A stretch of DNA of 64,000 bases from Jannaschia aquimarina (GTDB lineage Bacteria > Pseudomonadota > Alphaproteobacteria > Rhodobacterales > Rhodobacteraceae): positions 124,001 through 188,000 of the forward strand of contig NZ_JYFE01000041.1 in NCBI RefSeq assembly GCF_000877395.1, in the 5' to 3' direction. Position numbers and translations under genes: made by a program. Shown piece by piece: positions 9,823-19,116 of the stretch (position 1 is its first letter; every line of letters begins with the position of its first letter). The notes under the pieces are model-generated. The model saw only the letters and a program-made list of their open reading frames with translations, searched no databases and had not been told where the DNA came from.

Positions 9823-10998
9823 ATGCGCCGCCGCGTCAGCATCTTCGGAGCGACCGGGTCGATCGGGCAGTCCACGCTCGACCTCATCGGGCGGGAGCCG
9901 GACCGGTACGAGGTCGTCGCGTTGACGGGGGCGTCGAACATCGTCCGGCTCGCGGAGGACGCGATCAGATTGCGTGCCGAAGTCGCGGTGACGGCCGACG
10001 AGGACCGGCTGCAGGACTTGCGGGACGCGCTGTCCGGCACGGGTATCGAGGCGGCGGCGGGGCAGGGCGCTTTGATCGAGGCCGCCGACAGGCCGACCGA
10101 CTGGGTCATGAGCGGGATCGTCGGCTTCGCCGGTCTCGCACCGGGCCTGAGGGCACTCCGCCATGGCGGCACTCTCGCGCTTGCTAACAAGGAGAGCCTG
10201 GTCTGCGCCGGTCCGATCCTGCTGGCCGAGGCGCGGCGGCACGGCGCGACCGTTCTTCCTGTGGATAGCGAGCATTCCGCGCTGTTCCAGGCCCTTGTCG
10301 GCGAACGCATGGATACAGTCGAGAAGGTCATCATCACCGGCTCCGGGGGCGGTCTGCGCGACTGGCCGCTGGATCGTCTGGCCTCCGCAACGCCCGAAGA
10401 GGCCGGGACCCATCCGAACTGGGACATGGGCCAGCGGATCACGATCGATTCCGCCACGATGTTCAACAAGGCGATGGAGCTGATCGAGGCGCACGAACTG
10501 TTCGACCTTCCGTCCGACAGGATCGAGACGGTCATCCATCCCCAAAGCCTGATCCACGCGCTGGTCCAGTATTCGGACGGAGCGCTGATGGCCCATATGG
10601 GCACGACCGACATGCGTCATGCGATTGGCTACGCGCTGAACTGGCCGGACCGCCGGCACCTTCCGGTCGAACGTCTCGACCTGCCCCGCATCGGCCGCCT
10701 GGATTTCCGCGCCCCGGATCCGGCGCGCTACCCGGCGATCGACCTCGCCTGGCGGGTGATTGAGACCGGTGGCCTGTCCGGAACGGCCTTCAACGCGGCA
10801 AAGGAAATGGCGCTCGACCTCTTCATCGGGCGGTCGATCCGCTTCACGGATATGGCGCCATTGGTCGCGCGGACCATGGATGCGCTCGAAAGCCGCCTTG
10901 AAGCTGACGCGATCACGCTCGATATGGTGCGGGACATGGATGCGCGGGCCCGCGAGACGGCTCGACGTCTTGGTGAGCAGGCGATGGCGACGAGGTGA
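9823..10998 (+). CDS. dxr: 1-deoxy-D-xylulose 5-phosphate reductoisomerase
   Basis: NADPH-dependent second enzyme of the MEP isoprenoid pathway, supplying the isoprenoid precursors used by UppS two genes upstream. It has 391 residues. It shows the N-terminal NADPH-binding GATGSIGQST (residues 7-16), the NKESLV motif near residue 124, and the metal- and substrate-binding segment PVDSEHSALFQ with ITGSGGGLRDW after it. The sequence ends just before the rseP start. Assignment is secure. Confidence 0.97.
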   Translation: MRRRVSIFGATGSIGQSTLDLIGREPDRYEVVALTGASNIVRLAEDAIRLRAEVAVTADEDRLQDLRDALSGTGIEAAAGQGALIEAADRPTDWVMSGIVGFAGLAPGLRALRHGGTLALANKESLVCAGPILLAEARRHGATVLPVDSEHSALFQALVGERMDTVEKVIITGSGGGLRDWPLDRLASATPEEAGTHPNWDMGQRITIDSATMFNKAMELIEAHELFDLPSDRIETVIHPQSLIHALVQYSDGALMAHMGTTDMRHAIGYALNWPDRRHLPVERLDLPRIGRLDFRAPDPARYPAIDLAWRVIETGGLSGTAFNAAKEMALDLFIGRSIRFTDMAPLVARTMDALESRLEADAITLDMVRDMDARARETARRLGEQAMATR

Positions 10999-11000
10999 GC

Positions 11001-12362
11001 ATGGACGCTGCGGGAGTGATCTTTCAATTCGGCAGCGTGATGTGGACTTTGCTGGCCTTCATCGTCGCGATCTCGATCATCGTCGCGGTCCATGAATACG
11101 GCCATTACATCGTCGGACGCTGGTGTGGCATCAAGGCGGATGTCTTCTCGATCGGCTTCGGGCCGGTCCTTCTGAAGCGAATGGACAGCCGTGGGACGCA
11201 ATGGCAGCTCGCGGCGCTTCCGCTTGGCGGTTACGTCAAGTTTCGCGGCGACGCCAACGCGGCTTCGGTGGGTGACGACGGCACCGTGGCCACGATGTCG
11301 GCAAGCGAACGTGCCGAAACGATGACCGGCGCGGCCCTGTGGAAGCGGGCCGCCACAGTCTTCGCGGGGCCTGCGATCAACTTCCTTCTGACGCTCGTCA
11401 TCTTCGCGGCATTCGCCCTGTTTACCGGTCGCGCGACCGATGACGCCGTCGTTGGGGACTACGTGGCTCTGCCAGCAGACGTGCCCACGCTCGTCCAGGG
11501 CGACGAGGTGCTGGCCGTCGAGGGGACGCCCGTCGGCTCGCTCACGGACATGCATGAGCAGCTCAAGGACGTGTCGGATCAGGCGACGGTCACCTACACG
11601 GTCCTGCGCGATGGCGCGGAACTCGAAGTCGAGGCCGCGCCCGCTCTTCCGCCGCGCGCCGGATCGGTCGAGCCGCGCTCGGCCGCCTGGCAGGCCGGCA
11701 TTCGGCCGGGCGACCTCATCCAGACGGTTGACGGCTCTCCGATCCATTCGTTCCGTGACCTGCAGAACGTCGTCGCGGCGTCCGAAGGAGCGACACTCGA
11801 ACTTGAAGTCTGGCGCCCGGAAGAGGGGATGCTGCCCCCGGTCGCGCTGAACCCGCGCGAATCCGCCAGACCGGCAGAAGACGGTGGGTTCGAGAACAAA
11901 TACCTGATCGGTATCGGCGGAGAGCTGGCGTTCGCCCCCGCCACGGAATGGGTCGGGCCGTTCTCGGCGATCGCGCACGGCGCGACGCAAACCTACGACA
12001 TCGCGGCGACGTCGCTTTCGGCTCTCAAGCACATCCTCATCGGGACGATCAGTACCTGCAACCTCTCCGGACCGGTCGGGATCGCGCAGGTATCCGGGGC
12101 CACAGCCTCGCTGGGGGCAGAGAACTTCATCCTCTTCATCGCCATCCTGTCGACCGCGGTCGGGCTGCTGAACCTCTTTCCGATCCCCGTACTCGATGGC
12201 GGGCATCTCGTGTTCTATGCCTACGAGGCGGTGCGCGGCCGGCCTCCGTCGGACAACGCGGTAAAGGTCCTCATGACGGCTGGGATCACCCTGATGGCGG
12301 CGCTCATGATCTTCGCGCTGTCGAATGACCTCTTTTGTCCGGGTGGCCTGCTGGCGCGGTAG
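11001..12362 (+). CDS. rseP: RIP metalloprotease RseP (site-2 protease family)
   Basis: Inner-membrane zinc protease that cuts transmembrane segments, classically an anti-sigma factor in envelope stress. I use ATG at 11001, placed five bases after GAGG; a GTG at 10995 that overlaps the dxr stop is the alternative. The active-site HEYGH lies near residue 31 in the first membrane segment. A central PDZ region (about residues 195-270, RPGDLIQTVDG) follows, and the second zinc ligand is in NLFPIPVLDGGH near residue 395. Length of 453 residues is normal. Its position next to bamA is typical. Confidence 0.95.
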   Translation: MDAAGVIFQFGSVMWTLLAFIVAISIIVAVHEYGHYIVGRWCGIKADVFSIGFGPVLLKRMDSRGTQWQLAALPLGGYVKFRGDANAASVGDDGTVATMSASERAETMTGAALWKRAATVFAGPAINFLLTLVIFAAFALFTGRATDDAVVGDYVALPADVPTLVQGDEVLAVEGTPVGSLTDMHEQLKDVSDQATVTYTVLRDGAELEVEAAPALPPRAGSVEPRSAAWQAGIRPGDLIQTVDGSPIHSFRDLQNVVAASEGATLELEVWRPEEGMLPPVALNPRESARPAEDGGFENKYLIGIGGELAFAPATEWVGPFSAIAHGATQTYDIAATSLSALKHILIGTISTCNLSGPVGIAQVSGATASLGAENFILFIAILSTAVGLLNLFPIPVLDGGHLVFYAYEAVRGRPPSDNAVKVLMTAGITLMAALMIFALSNDLFCPGGLLAR

Positions 12363-12456
12363 TCGGGAAGACTAAAAGTCGCCCTATCGCCGCCGGGCTG
12401 CCCCAATCGCGCCCGAATTCACCTTCACCTGTTCATCGCAGAGCAGGAGAGTTGAC

Positions 12457-12582
12457 ATGCGACATATGCAAGATGGATATCGCGGCCTGTCCCTTTTCCT
12501 TGGGCTGAACATCGACCGTTTCCTGTCGGCCTTCGCGATCGGCGGTGCGATTCTGATGGCTGCCTGGATCCAGTCCCTCTGA
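12457..12582 (+). CDS. Small single-pass membrane protein, 41 residues, function unknown
   Basis: A 42-codon frame (MRHMQDGYRGLSLFLGLNID...) fills the rseP-bamA gap. It is preceded by AGGAGAG six bases before the ATG, a better ribosome site than several neighbours have. The N-terminal 18 residues are polar or mixed. Residues about 22-38 (FLSAFAIGGAILMAAWI) form one hydrophobic segment long enough to cross the membrane. I do not recognise a named family. Its position between an intramembrane protease and the outer-membrane assembly factor suggests an envelope role, but that is inference. Coding is supported by the ribosome site and codon pattern, not by homology. Confidence 0.6.
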   Translation: MRHMQDGYRGLSLFLGLNIDRFLSAFAIGGAILMAAWIQSL

Positions 12583-12622
12583 CGCGCAGACGCCACACCC
12601 GACACGCGCGGGTGCTGGCTCT

Positions 12623-12651
12623 TTGACAAGGGTTGGGCCCCACGCTACTCC
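12623..12651 (+). promoter_or_regulatory. Candidate promoter for bamA
   Basis: TTGACA (12623-12628) and TACTCC (12646-12651) are separated by 17 bp and lie 27 bp before the bamA ATG. The -35 is a perfect consensus; the -10 is partial. This suggests bamA can be transcribed separately from rseP. Confidence 0.45.
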
Positions 12652-12677
12652 GATCCCAAGAATAATGGCGGGACAGG

Positions 12678-15071
12678 ATGGAAGCGATGGGGGCACGCTC
12701 TGGCGGGCGGATCGGGTATAGGCCGATCCTGACGTTCCTTTCGGGCACGGCGCTGGCCGCGGTCACGGCGGCAGCGATACACGCGCAATCTTTCCGGTTC
12801 AGCAGTTTCGACGTGCAGGGGAACCAGCGCATCGAAACAGCCACGATCCTGTCCACGCTTGGCGTCACTCCCGGCGAAGTGGTCAGCGCGGGCGCGCTGA
12901 ACGATGGGATCCAGCGCCTTCAGGCGTCGGGTCTCTTCGAAAGCGTCGAGGTCGTCCCGCAGGGCAACCAGCTTCTGGTTCTTGTCGAGGAATACCCAAC
13001 GATCAGCCGCATCTCCATCGAGGGGAATCGCCGCGTTGATGACGAGGTGCTGAACCAGATCATCCGAAGCCAGGTCCGTCGCGTCTACGATCCCCGTCAG
13101 GCCGAGCAGGACGCCGCGAACCTCGCCCAGGCCTACGCCCAGGAAGGACGCCTCGCGGCGACCGTGGTGCCAAAGATCATCCGCCGCAGCGACAACCGTG
13201 TCGACCTGATCTTCGAGGTCGCCGAGGGACAGGTCTCGGAAGTTGAGCGGATTAGCTTCGTCGGGAACCGCGCCTTCTCGGACAGACGCCTGCGGCGCGT
13301 TCTGGAGACCAAGCAGGCGGGTATCTTCCGGACGTTCATCGGCTCGGACACGTTCGTCGCCGACCGTGTGGCCTTCGACTCGCAGCTCTTGCGCGACTTC
13401 TATCTGAGCCGGGGATACATCGACTTCGAGTTGCTGTCCGCGACGCCTGAACTCTCGCCGTCCCGCGATGCCTACTTCCTGACCTTCCGTGTGCAGGAGG
13501 GACAGCAGTTCCGTTTCAACAACGTCACGGTCACGTCCGATCTGCCCGAAATCGACATCGACGCCTACCAGCGCCAGATCCGGATCGACGATGGCGACGT
13601 CTACTCGCCGCAGGCCGTTGAGCGTCAGATCCAGCGGCTGGAGCTTCTTGCGACCCGAGACGGTCTCAGCTTCATCCGTGCGACGCCCCGCGTGACCCGC
13701 AACGATGCCGATCTGTCGCTGGACATCGAATTCGTGATCGAGCGTGGAGAACGCGTCTTCGTCGAACGCATCGACATCGAGGGCAACGCGACGACGCTTG
13801 ATCGGGTCATCCGCCGCCAGTTCGAGACGGTCGAGGGCGATCCCTTTAATCCGCGCGAGATCCGCGCGGCGGCCGAACGCATCCGCGCCTTGGGTTACTT
13901 CACCCAGGCCGAGGTCACCGCCCGCGAGGGGACCGACGAAGGGCGCGTGATCGTCGACGTGGACGTCGAAGAACAACCGACGGGATCGCTCGGCTTTGGT
14001 GTGAGCTATTCGTCCGACAACCAGGCCAGCGTGGCATTCAGCTTTGCCGAGACCAACTTTCTGGGTCGCGGACAGACGCTGAACTTCGCCGTCGATACCG
14101 GCAGCCAGGCATCGGCCTCGAACATCACCTTCGTGGAGCCGGCCTTCCTCGACCGCGATCTCGCATTCAGCGTGTCCGCCTTCTACAACGAGACGTCGCG
14201 CGATGGCCGGAACTTCGACAGCAAGGATATCGGCTTCCGTACCGGCCTCGGGTTTCCGGTGGGCGAGTATTCCCGCCTGAACGTTTTCTACAGCCTGACG
14301 GAAACGGAGTTGGAGCGGAACGAGGATCCCTTTGACGTGAACGACGATGGCATCGTCGATCCGGGCGAAGGGATTGATCCGGTATCGGCAATCCTGCTGC
14401 GCGATGCGGGCGACCCGACGCTGACTTCTTCGGTCGGGTACAGCTTCGTCTACAACACGATCGGGACCGGTCTCGATCCAACGAGAGGCATCCGGCTGAC
14501 ATTTGGCCAGGAATTCGCGGGCCTCGGCGGGGACGAGAAGTTCGTGAAGACGACATTGGGCGTCGATGCCCAGCGGACGGTCCGGAACGACGAGGTCGTG
14601 CTGCGCGCATCGCTGGATGTCGGGGCGCTGGTGTCGCTGGACGACACGGTTTCCGTACGAGGTAACCGTTTCATCAACAACACCGGCCTGATCCGGGGCT
14701 TCGCCTCGGGTGGGATCGGTCCGCGTGACCCGTTCGCGCCCGACGATCCTCTGGGCGGCAACTATTTCGCGTCCGCCCGCTTCGAGGCGCAATTTCCTCT
14801 TGGGTTCATCCCCGAGGAATACGGCATCTCGGGCGCGCTCTGGCTGGATGCCGGTTCGGTCTGGGGGTTGGACGATGTGGACGGTGGCGCCGATGGCGAC
14901 GACGGGATCGGCCTCGTGGACGATGACTTCTTCCTGAACTCCGCCGTTGGCTTCTCGATCCTGTGGGACACCCAGATCGGCCCGCTTCGCTTTGACTTCT
15001 CCGAGGCGATCGACAAGCGCGACTTCGATGAGACCCAGTCCTTCGATCTGACGATTCAGACGCGGTTCTGA
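12678..15071 (+). CDS. bamA: Outer membrane protein assembly factor BamA
   Basis: Central outer-membrane component of the BAM complex, which folds and inserts beta-barrel proteins. It has 797 residues. An N-terminal export signal ends near IHAQS (about residue 38). Periplasmic POTRA repeats cover about residues 39-415, for example SRISIEGNRRVDDEVL and VFVERIDIEGNATTL. A C-terminal 16-strand barrel follows. The barrel contains the conserved loop-6 motif as IRGF (GLIRGFASGG), and the protein ends in an aromatic residue (QTRF) as barrel proteins usually do. Its stop overlaps the ompH start. Confidence 0.96.
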   Translation: MEAMGARSGGRIGYRPILTFLSGTALAAVTAAAIHAQSFRFSSFDVQGNQRIETATILSTLGVTPGEVVSAGALNDGIQRLQASGLFESVEVVPQGNQLLVLVEEYPTISRISIEGNRRVDDEVLNQIIRSQVRRVYDPRQAEQDAANLAQAYAQEGRLAATVVPKIIRRSDNRVDLIFEVAEGQVSEVERISFVGNRAFSDRRLRRVLETKQAGIFRTFIGSDTFVADRVAFDSQLLRDFYLSRGYIDFELLSATPELSPSRDAYFLTFRVQEGQQFRFNNVTVTSDLPEIDIDAYQRQIRIDDGDVYSPQAVERQIQRLELLATRDGLSFIRATPRVTRNDADLSLDIEFVIERGERVFVERIDIEGNATTLDRVIRRQFETVEGDPFNPREIRAAAERIRALGYFTQAEVTAREGTDEGRVIVDVDVEEQPTGSLGFGVSYSSDNQASVAFSFAETNFLGRGQTLNFAVDTGSQASASNITFVEPAFLDRDLAFSVSAFYNETSRDGRNFDSKDIGFRTGLGFPVGEYSRLNVFYSLTETELERNEDPFDVNDDGIVDPGEGIDPVSAILLRDAGDPTLTSSVGYSFVYNTIGTGLDPTRGIRLTFGQEFAGLGGDEKFVKTTLGVDAQRTVRNDEVVLRASLDVGALVSLDDTVSVRGNRFINNTGLIRGFASGGIGPRDPFAPDDPLGGNYFASARFEAQFPLGFIPEEYGISGALWLDAGSVWGLDDVDGGADGDDGIGLVDDDFFLNSAVGFSILWDTQIGPLRFDFSEAIDKRDFDETQSFDLTIQTRF

Positions 15072-15652
15072 TGCACCGCAGAGGCGTCCTCGCGGGATTG
15101 GCCGCGTGGATCGCGCTTCCCGGCCATGCGCAGGGTCAGGACGCGATCGCGGTGCTCGACCGGGATGCCCTCTTTCCGCGCTCTGCGTTCGGCCAACGAA
15201 TCCTGCGGGAAATCGAGGCAGAGACCGCGGAACTCGGGGCCGAGAACCGGCGGATCGAGGCGGAACTCGAGGCCGAAGAACTGACGCTGACCGAACGGCG
15301 CAAGGAGATGGAACCGGGCGAATTTCGCCTGTTGGCGCAGGCCTTCGATACGCGAGTGGAAGGGATCCGGCGGACGCAGGACGCCAAGGCGCGAGCAATC
15401 CAGGCCAAGTCGGACCGGGCACAACAGGTCTTTCTGGAGCGGGTGCGCCCGATCCTGGGCGCTCTCATTCAGGAGGCAGGGGTGCAGATCCTCTTGGATC
15501 GGCGTTTCGTCATCGCTTCGGCCGAGGGGATCGACATCACCCAGGCCGCGCTTCGCCGGATCGACGCGGAACTGGGCGAAGGGCACGGGCTGGAGGACCC
15601 TTCCGGGACAGAGGAGACCCCCGCTCCAGTCGAGGAAGCCACCGATCCTTAG
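15071..15652 (+). CDS. OmpH/Skp family periplasmic chaperone
   Basis: Probable periplasmic holdase that carries unfolded outer-membrane proteins to BamA. It has 193 residues. A signal peptide (residues 1-22, [15 protein letters not shown]) is followed by the Skp-like start [10 protein letters not shown], then a long charged coiled coil (about residues 50-130) and the conserved [11 protein letters not shown] segment near residue 145. An acidic, proline-containing tail is longer than in E. coli Skp. The gene starts inside the bamA stop codon (TGATG), supporting coupled expression. Confidence 0.9.
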   Translation: MHRRGVLAGLAAWIALPGHAQGQDAIAVLDRDALFPRSAFGQRILREIEAETAELGAENRRIEAELEAEELTLTERRKEMEPGEFRLLAQAFDTRVEGIRRTQDAKARAIQAKSDRAQQVFLERVRPILGALIQEAGVQILLDRRFVIASAEGIDITQAALRRIDAELGEGHGLEDPSGTEETPAPVEEATDP

Positions 15653-15779
15653 ATCTGAACGGGGGCCATCGCGCAGTCCAATACGCGGTCGCCAAGCGGG
15701 CATGCGAGTCCCCGGCACCAGCCAACTGGACCCGCTCCGGCCGCCCTGCTACCCCCGTTACAGACGTGAAGGAGGGCGC

Positions 15780-16250
15780 ATGTCCGACACCCCGAGTGAA
15801 GCCGATATCCACCTCATCCAGCGGATCATTCCGCATCGGTACCCCTTTCTCCTGATCGACAAGGTCCGCGACATCGTTGCGAACACGTCCGCGACGGGGG
15901 TGAAGAACGTCACCTTCAACGAGCCGCACTTTCAGGGGCATTTCCCTCAGGCGCCGATCATGCCGGGGGTTACGATCGTCGAGGCGATGGCTCAGACCGC
16001 GGCGGTTATGGTCGGGGTCAGCAACGATTTGGCGGACAAGGATTTCCTCGTCTATTTCATGGGGATCGACGGCGCCAAATTTCGCCGCAAGGTCGTTCCG
16101 GGCGACGTGCTCGAACTGGCCGTCACCGTCACGCGGGGCAAGCCCGGCGCGAAGGTCTGGCGGTTCACGGGGCGCGCCACCGTCGAGGGGGAACTCGCCG
16201 CCGAAGCCGACTTCACCGCCATGATGGACTTGCCCAAGGACGCGGCTTGA
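15780..16250 (+). CDS. fabZ: 3-hydroxyacyl-[acyl-carrier-protein] dehydratase FabZ
   Basis: Dehydrates 3-hydroxyacyl-ACP in fatty acid elongation and competes with LpxA for 3-hydroxyacyl-ACP. The start is ATG at 15780 ([10 protein letters not shown]), preceded by GAAGGAGGG. The 156-residue hot-dog protein has [11 protein letters not shown] near residue 18 (catalytic His) and [12 protein letters not shown] near residue 54 with the nearby catalytic Glu (IVEAMAQ). Its TGA overlaps the lpxA ATG. Confidence 0.96.
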   Translation: MSDTPSEADIHLIQRIIPHRYPFLLIDKVRDIVANTSATGVKNVTFNEPHFQGHFPQAPIMPGVTIVEAMAQTAAVMVGVSNDLADKDFLVYFMGIDGAKFRRKVVPGDVLELAVTVTRGKPGAKVWRFTGRATVEGELAAEADFTAMMDLPKDAA

Positions 16251-17047
16251 TGGCCATCGACCCGTCCGCCTCCGTCCACCCGAGCGCGATTGTCGAAGAG
16301 GGCGCAAGCCTAGGGCCCGGGGTGCGCATCGGTCCGTTCAGCGTCGTCGGTTCGGACGTGACCCTGAACGAAGGGGTCGAGCTGAAATCCCATGTCGTTG
16401 TCACCGGCTGGACGGAGATCGGTTCGGGGACGACGATCTGGCCCTTTGCCTGCATCGGCGAGATCCCTCAGGATCTGAAGTTCGGTGGCGAACGCACGAA
16501 GCTCTCGATCGGGAGGCGGAACCGGATCCGCGAATACGTGACGATGAATCCGGGCACCGAAGGCGGCGGGGGCGAGACAGTGGTCGGGGATGACGGGCTC
16601 TACATGGCGGGATGCCACATCGCCCACGATTGCCATGTCGGCAACAACGTCATCGTGGTGAACAACTCTGCCGTCGCCGGTCACTGCCAGGTCGAGGATG
16701 ACGTGATCATCGGCGGGCTGTCGGGCATTCATCAATGGGTCCGGGTCGGGCGCGGGGCGATCATCGGGGCCCTGTCGATGGTGACGGCGGACGTGCTGCC
16801 CTACGGCCTCGTTCATGGACCTCGTGGAGAGTTGGACGGCCTGAACCTCGTCGGACTGAAGCGACGCGGGGTTGCGCGCTCCGACATTCAGGCTTTGCGT
16901 GCCGCGCTGCTGACGTTGAAACAGGGCGAGGGCACGTTCGCCGAGCGGGCCCGCCGTCTTGGTGAGGAAAGCGACAGCGCCTACGTCACGCGTATGGTGG
17001 AGTTCATCACCGGCGCGACCGATCGGTCGTTCCTCGTGCCGAAATGA
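16250..17047 (+). CDS. lpxA: Acyl-ACP--UDP-N-acetylglucosamine O-acyltransferase
   Basis: First step of lipid A synthesis: transfers a 3-hydroxyacyl chain to UDP-GlcNAc. The 265-residue protein is a left-handed beta-helix made of hexapeptide repeats through about residue 190 (VHPSAIVEEGASLGPGVRIG). It shows the catalytic-His region MAGCHIAHDCHVGNN near residue 123 and a C-terminal helical part. I use ATG at 16250 rather than the in-frame TTG one codon earlier. It overlaps both fabZ and lpxI by a few bases. Confidence 0.96.
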   Translation: MAIDPSASVHPSAIVEEGASLGPGVRIGPFSVVGSDVTLNEGVELKSHVVVTGWTEIGSGTTIWPFACIGEIPQDLKFGGERTKLSIGRRNRIREYVTMNPGTEGGGGETVVGDDGLYMAGCHIAHDCHVGNNVIVVNNSAVAGHCQVEDDVIIGGLSGIHQWVRVGRGAIIGALSMVTADVLPYGLVHGPRGELDGLNLVGLKRRGVARSDIQALRAALLTLKQGEGTFAERARRLGEESDSAYVTRMVEFITGATDRSFLVPK

Positions 17048-17949
17048 GCCGCACGGCGCTGATCGCGGGGCAGGGCGGTCTGCCCCGCGCCGTGGCCAAC
17101 GCATTGGGCCGCGCCGATGTGCCGTGGTTCGCGTGCCATCTCGAAGGCTTCGTGCCCGAGGGTGTGGGCCAGTCGCGTGGCTTTCGCATCGAACATCTCG
17201 GCAGCTTCATCGCCGGCCTGAAGGATGACGGGGTAGAGCGGGTGGTTTTCGCCGGCCGCGTGGCCCGTCCGCCTTTGGACGCCGAGGCAGTGGACGCGGC
17301 GACGATGCCGCTTGTGCCTCGGATGATGCAGGCGATCCGCTCCGGCGACGATGCCGCCCTGCGCGCCGTGATCTCGTTCTTCGAAGAGGCCGGCCTCGCC
17401 GTCGTCGGCGTGCAGGACGTCGCGCCGGAACTGGTCGATCTGCCGGAGATCGGAGAACCGGACGAAGGACACCGCGCCGACATCGCCCGTGCACGGGAGG
17501 TCCATGCCGCGATGGGGTCGGCCGATGTCGGGCAGGCCTGCGTCGTCGTGGCGGGGCAGGTCCTGGCGGTGGAGGCCTTGCCGGGGACGGACTGGATGCT
17601 GGCCTCGCTCGCGCCGCCACCCCCCGCACCGCCTCGGCCATCCACAGGGGGGCTTTTCGGGGGTGATCTCTTCGGCGGGGCAGCGGATTGGTTGTCCGGA
17701 CCCGGCCTCCCCGCCGGTCTGCCGGACTTTCCGCGTCCCCCGGGCGGGGTGCTCCTGAAGGCGCCGAAGCCGGGTCAGGACCGACGCATCGACCTGCCGA
17801 CGATCGGCCCGGAAACCGCGCAGCGGGCCGCCAAGGCCCAGCTCGCGGGCATCGCCGTGGAAGCCGGCGGCGTGCTGGTGATCGACCGCGACGAGGTCGC
17901 GCAGATCGCGCGCGGCGCAGGGCTGTTCCTGCACGCCTATACGCCGTGA
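17044..17949 (+). CDS. lpxI: UDP-2,3-diacylglucosamine diphosphatase LpxI, with a Pro/Gly-rich insert
   Basis: Hydrolyses UDP-2,3-diacylglucosamine to lipid X in lipid A synthesis; LpxI replaces LpxH in many alphaproteobacteria. The N-terminal domain starts LIAGQGGLPRAVA. The C-terminal domain has the family segment LLKAPKPGQDRRIDLPTIGP followed by IAVEAGGVLVIDRD. At 301 residues it is longer than a typical LpxI of about 270-280. The excess lies between the domains, about residues 188-236: a proline run (APPPPAPPRP) and GGLFGGDLFGG-like glycine repeats. It overlaps lpxA by four bases and lpxB by four bases (GTGA). Confidence 0.93.
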   Translation: MSRTALIAGQGGLPRAVANALGRADVPWFACHLEGFVPEGVGQSRGFRIEHLGSFIAGLKDDGVERVVFAGRVARPPLDAEAVDAATMPLVPRMMQAIRSGDDAALRAVISFFEEAGLAVVGVQDVAPELVDLPEIGEPDEGHRADIARAREVHAAMGSADVGQACVVVAGQVLAVEALPGTDWMLASLAPPPPAPPRPSTGGLFGGDLFGGAADWLSGPGLPAGLPDFPRPPGGVLLKAPKPGQDRRIDLPTIGPETAQRAAKAQLAGIAVEAGGVLVIDRDEVAQIARGAGLFLHAYTP

Positions 17950-19064
17950 ACCTGTTTCTTCTGGCCGGGGAGCCATCTGGGGACCGCCTTGGCGCGGCCC
18001 TGATGGACGGCTTGCATACGATTGCAAAGCCGCGGATCGCTGGTATCGGCGGGCCGCAGATGATCGCGCGGGGTCTCGACAGCCTGTTCCCAATGGATCG
18101 GCTGTCGGTGATGGGCCTCGCGGAGGTCCTGCCGCGTCTCCCGGAACTTTTCGCCCTTCGGGATCAAGCGGTAGAGGCCGTGCTGGACGGCAAGCCGGAT
18201 GCGCTGATCACCATCGACAGTCCCGATTTCGGCCTGAGGGTCGCGGCGAAGGTGCGCGCCGCGGACCCTTCGATCCGGACCATCCACTACGTCGCCCCCT
18301 CCGTCTGGGCGTGGCGGCCCGGCCGGGCGGCGAAAATGGCGCGCAGCATCGACCACATCCTCGCGCTTCTGCCGTTCGAGCCGCCCTACATGGAGGCCGC
18401 TGGTATGACCTGCGATTTCGTGGGCCACCCCGTGGTCGCCGCGCCCCGAGCGACCCTGGCGCAGGCAGAGGCGTTCCGTTCGGCCCACGGGGAGCGCCTG
18501 GCTCTCGTTCTGCCCGGCTCTCGTGGAGGGGAGATCGCGCGCCTTGCGTCCATCTTCGGTGAGGCGTTGCGGCAATTGCCCGACGGCGTCCGTGTCGTGG
18601 TTCCGACCCTCCCGCATCTGAAGGACCGTCTCTCCGAGGCGACGCGGAACTGGCCCGGCAAGCCCCTTGTCGTGGCGGAGGAGGACGATCGCCGTGCGGC
18701 CTTCGCCGCAGCCGACGCCGCGCTGGCGGCCTCGGGCACTGTCAGCCTTGAACTGGCCGCGAACGGGGTCCCGATGGTTATCGCATACGACATGGCCTGG
18801 CTGAGCCGCCTCCTGCTCGCACGCATGCTCCAGGTCGATACCGTGACGCTCGTCAATCTCGTCAGCGAGACGCGCGCCGTACCCGAATTCCTCGGCGCCG
18901 CCTGCAAGCCCGGTCCCGTGGGCGAAGCTTTCTCCCGGTTGCTGACGGTGCCTTCTCTCAGGGAAACCCAGCGCGAGGCACTGGACCTGACGATGGATCG
19001 TCTGGGCCGCGGGGGCGAAGCGCCCGGTCTGCGTGCCGCACGCTCTGTGCTGGCCCATCTGTAG
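17946..19064 (+). CDS. lpxB: Lipid-A-disaccharide synthase
   Basis: Glycosyltransferase that joins lipid X to UDP-diacylglucosamine, forming the lipid A disaccharide. I choose GTG at 17946 (VNLFLLAGEPSGD), which overlaps the lpxI stop. The reading frame continues upstream but that part is antisense to nothing conserved and lies inside lpxI. The 372-residue product shows GEPSGD at the N terminus, HYVAPSVWAWRPGRA near residue 115, and LPGSRGGEI near residue 195. It is the last gene of the envelope block and faces the minus-strand hydratase genes. Confidence 0.95.
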   Translation: MNLFLLAGEPSGDRLGAALMDGLHTIAKPRIAGIGGPQMIARGLDSLFPMDRLSVMGLAEVLPRLPELFALRDQAVEAVLDGKPDALITIDSPDFGLRVAAKVRAADPSIRTIHYVAPSVWAWRPGRAAKMARSIDHILALLPFEPPYMEAAGMTCDFVGHPVVAAPRATLAQAEAFRSAHGERLALVLPGSRGGEIARLASIFGEALRQLPDGVRVVVPTLPHLKDRLSEATRNWPGKPLVVAEEDDRRAAFAAADAALAASGTVSLELAANGVPMVIAYDMAWLSRLLLARMLQVDTVTLVNLVSETRAVPEFLGAACKPGPVGEAFSRLLTVPSLRETQREALDLTMDRLGRGGEAPGLRAARSVLAHL

Positions 19065-19116
19065 GCGGTCGAGACATGCCCTGGGCACATCGGCTGCAGG
19101 ATCCACCTCAGCCCGG

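Noticed and set aside
12645-15422. A 925-codon minus-strand frame opposite bamA and ompH
   Set aside because: Antisense to POTRA and barrel sequence of BamA; no domain seen.
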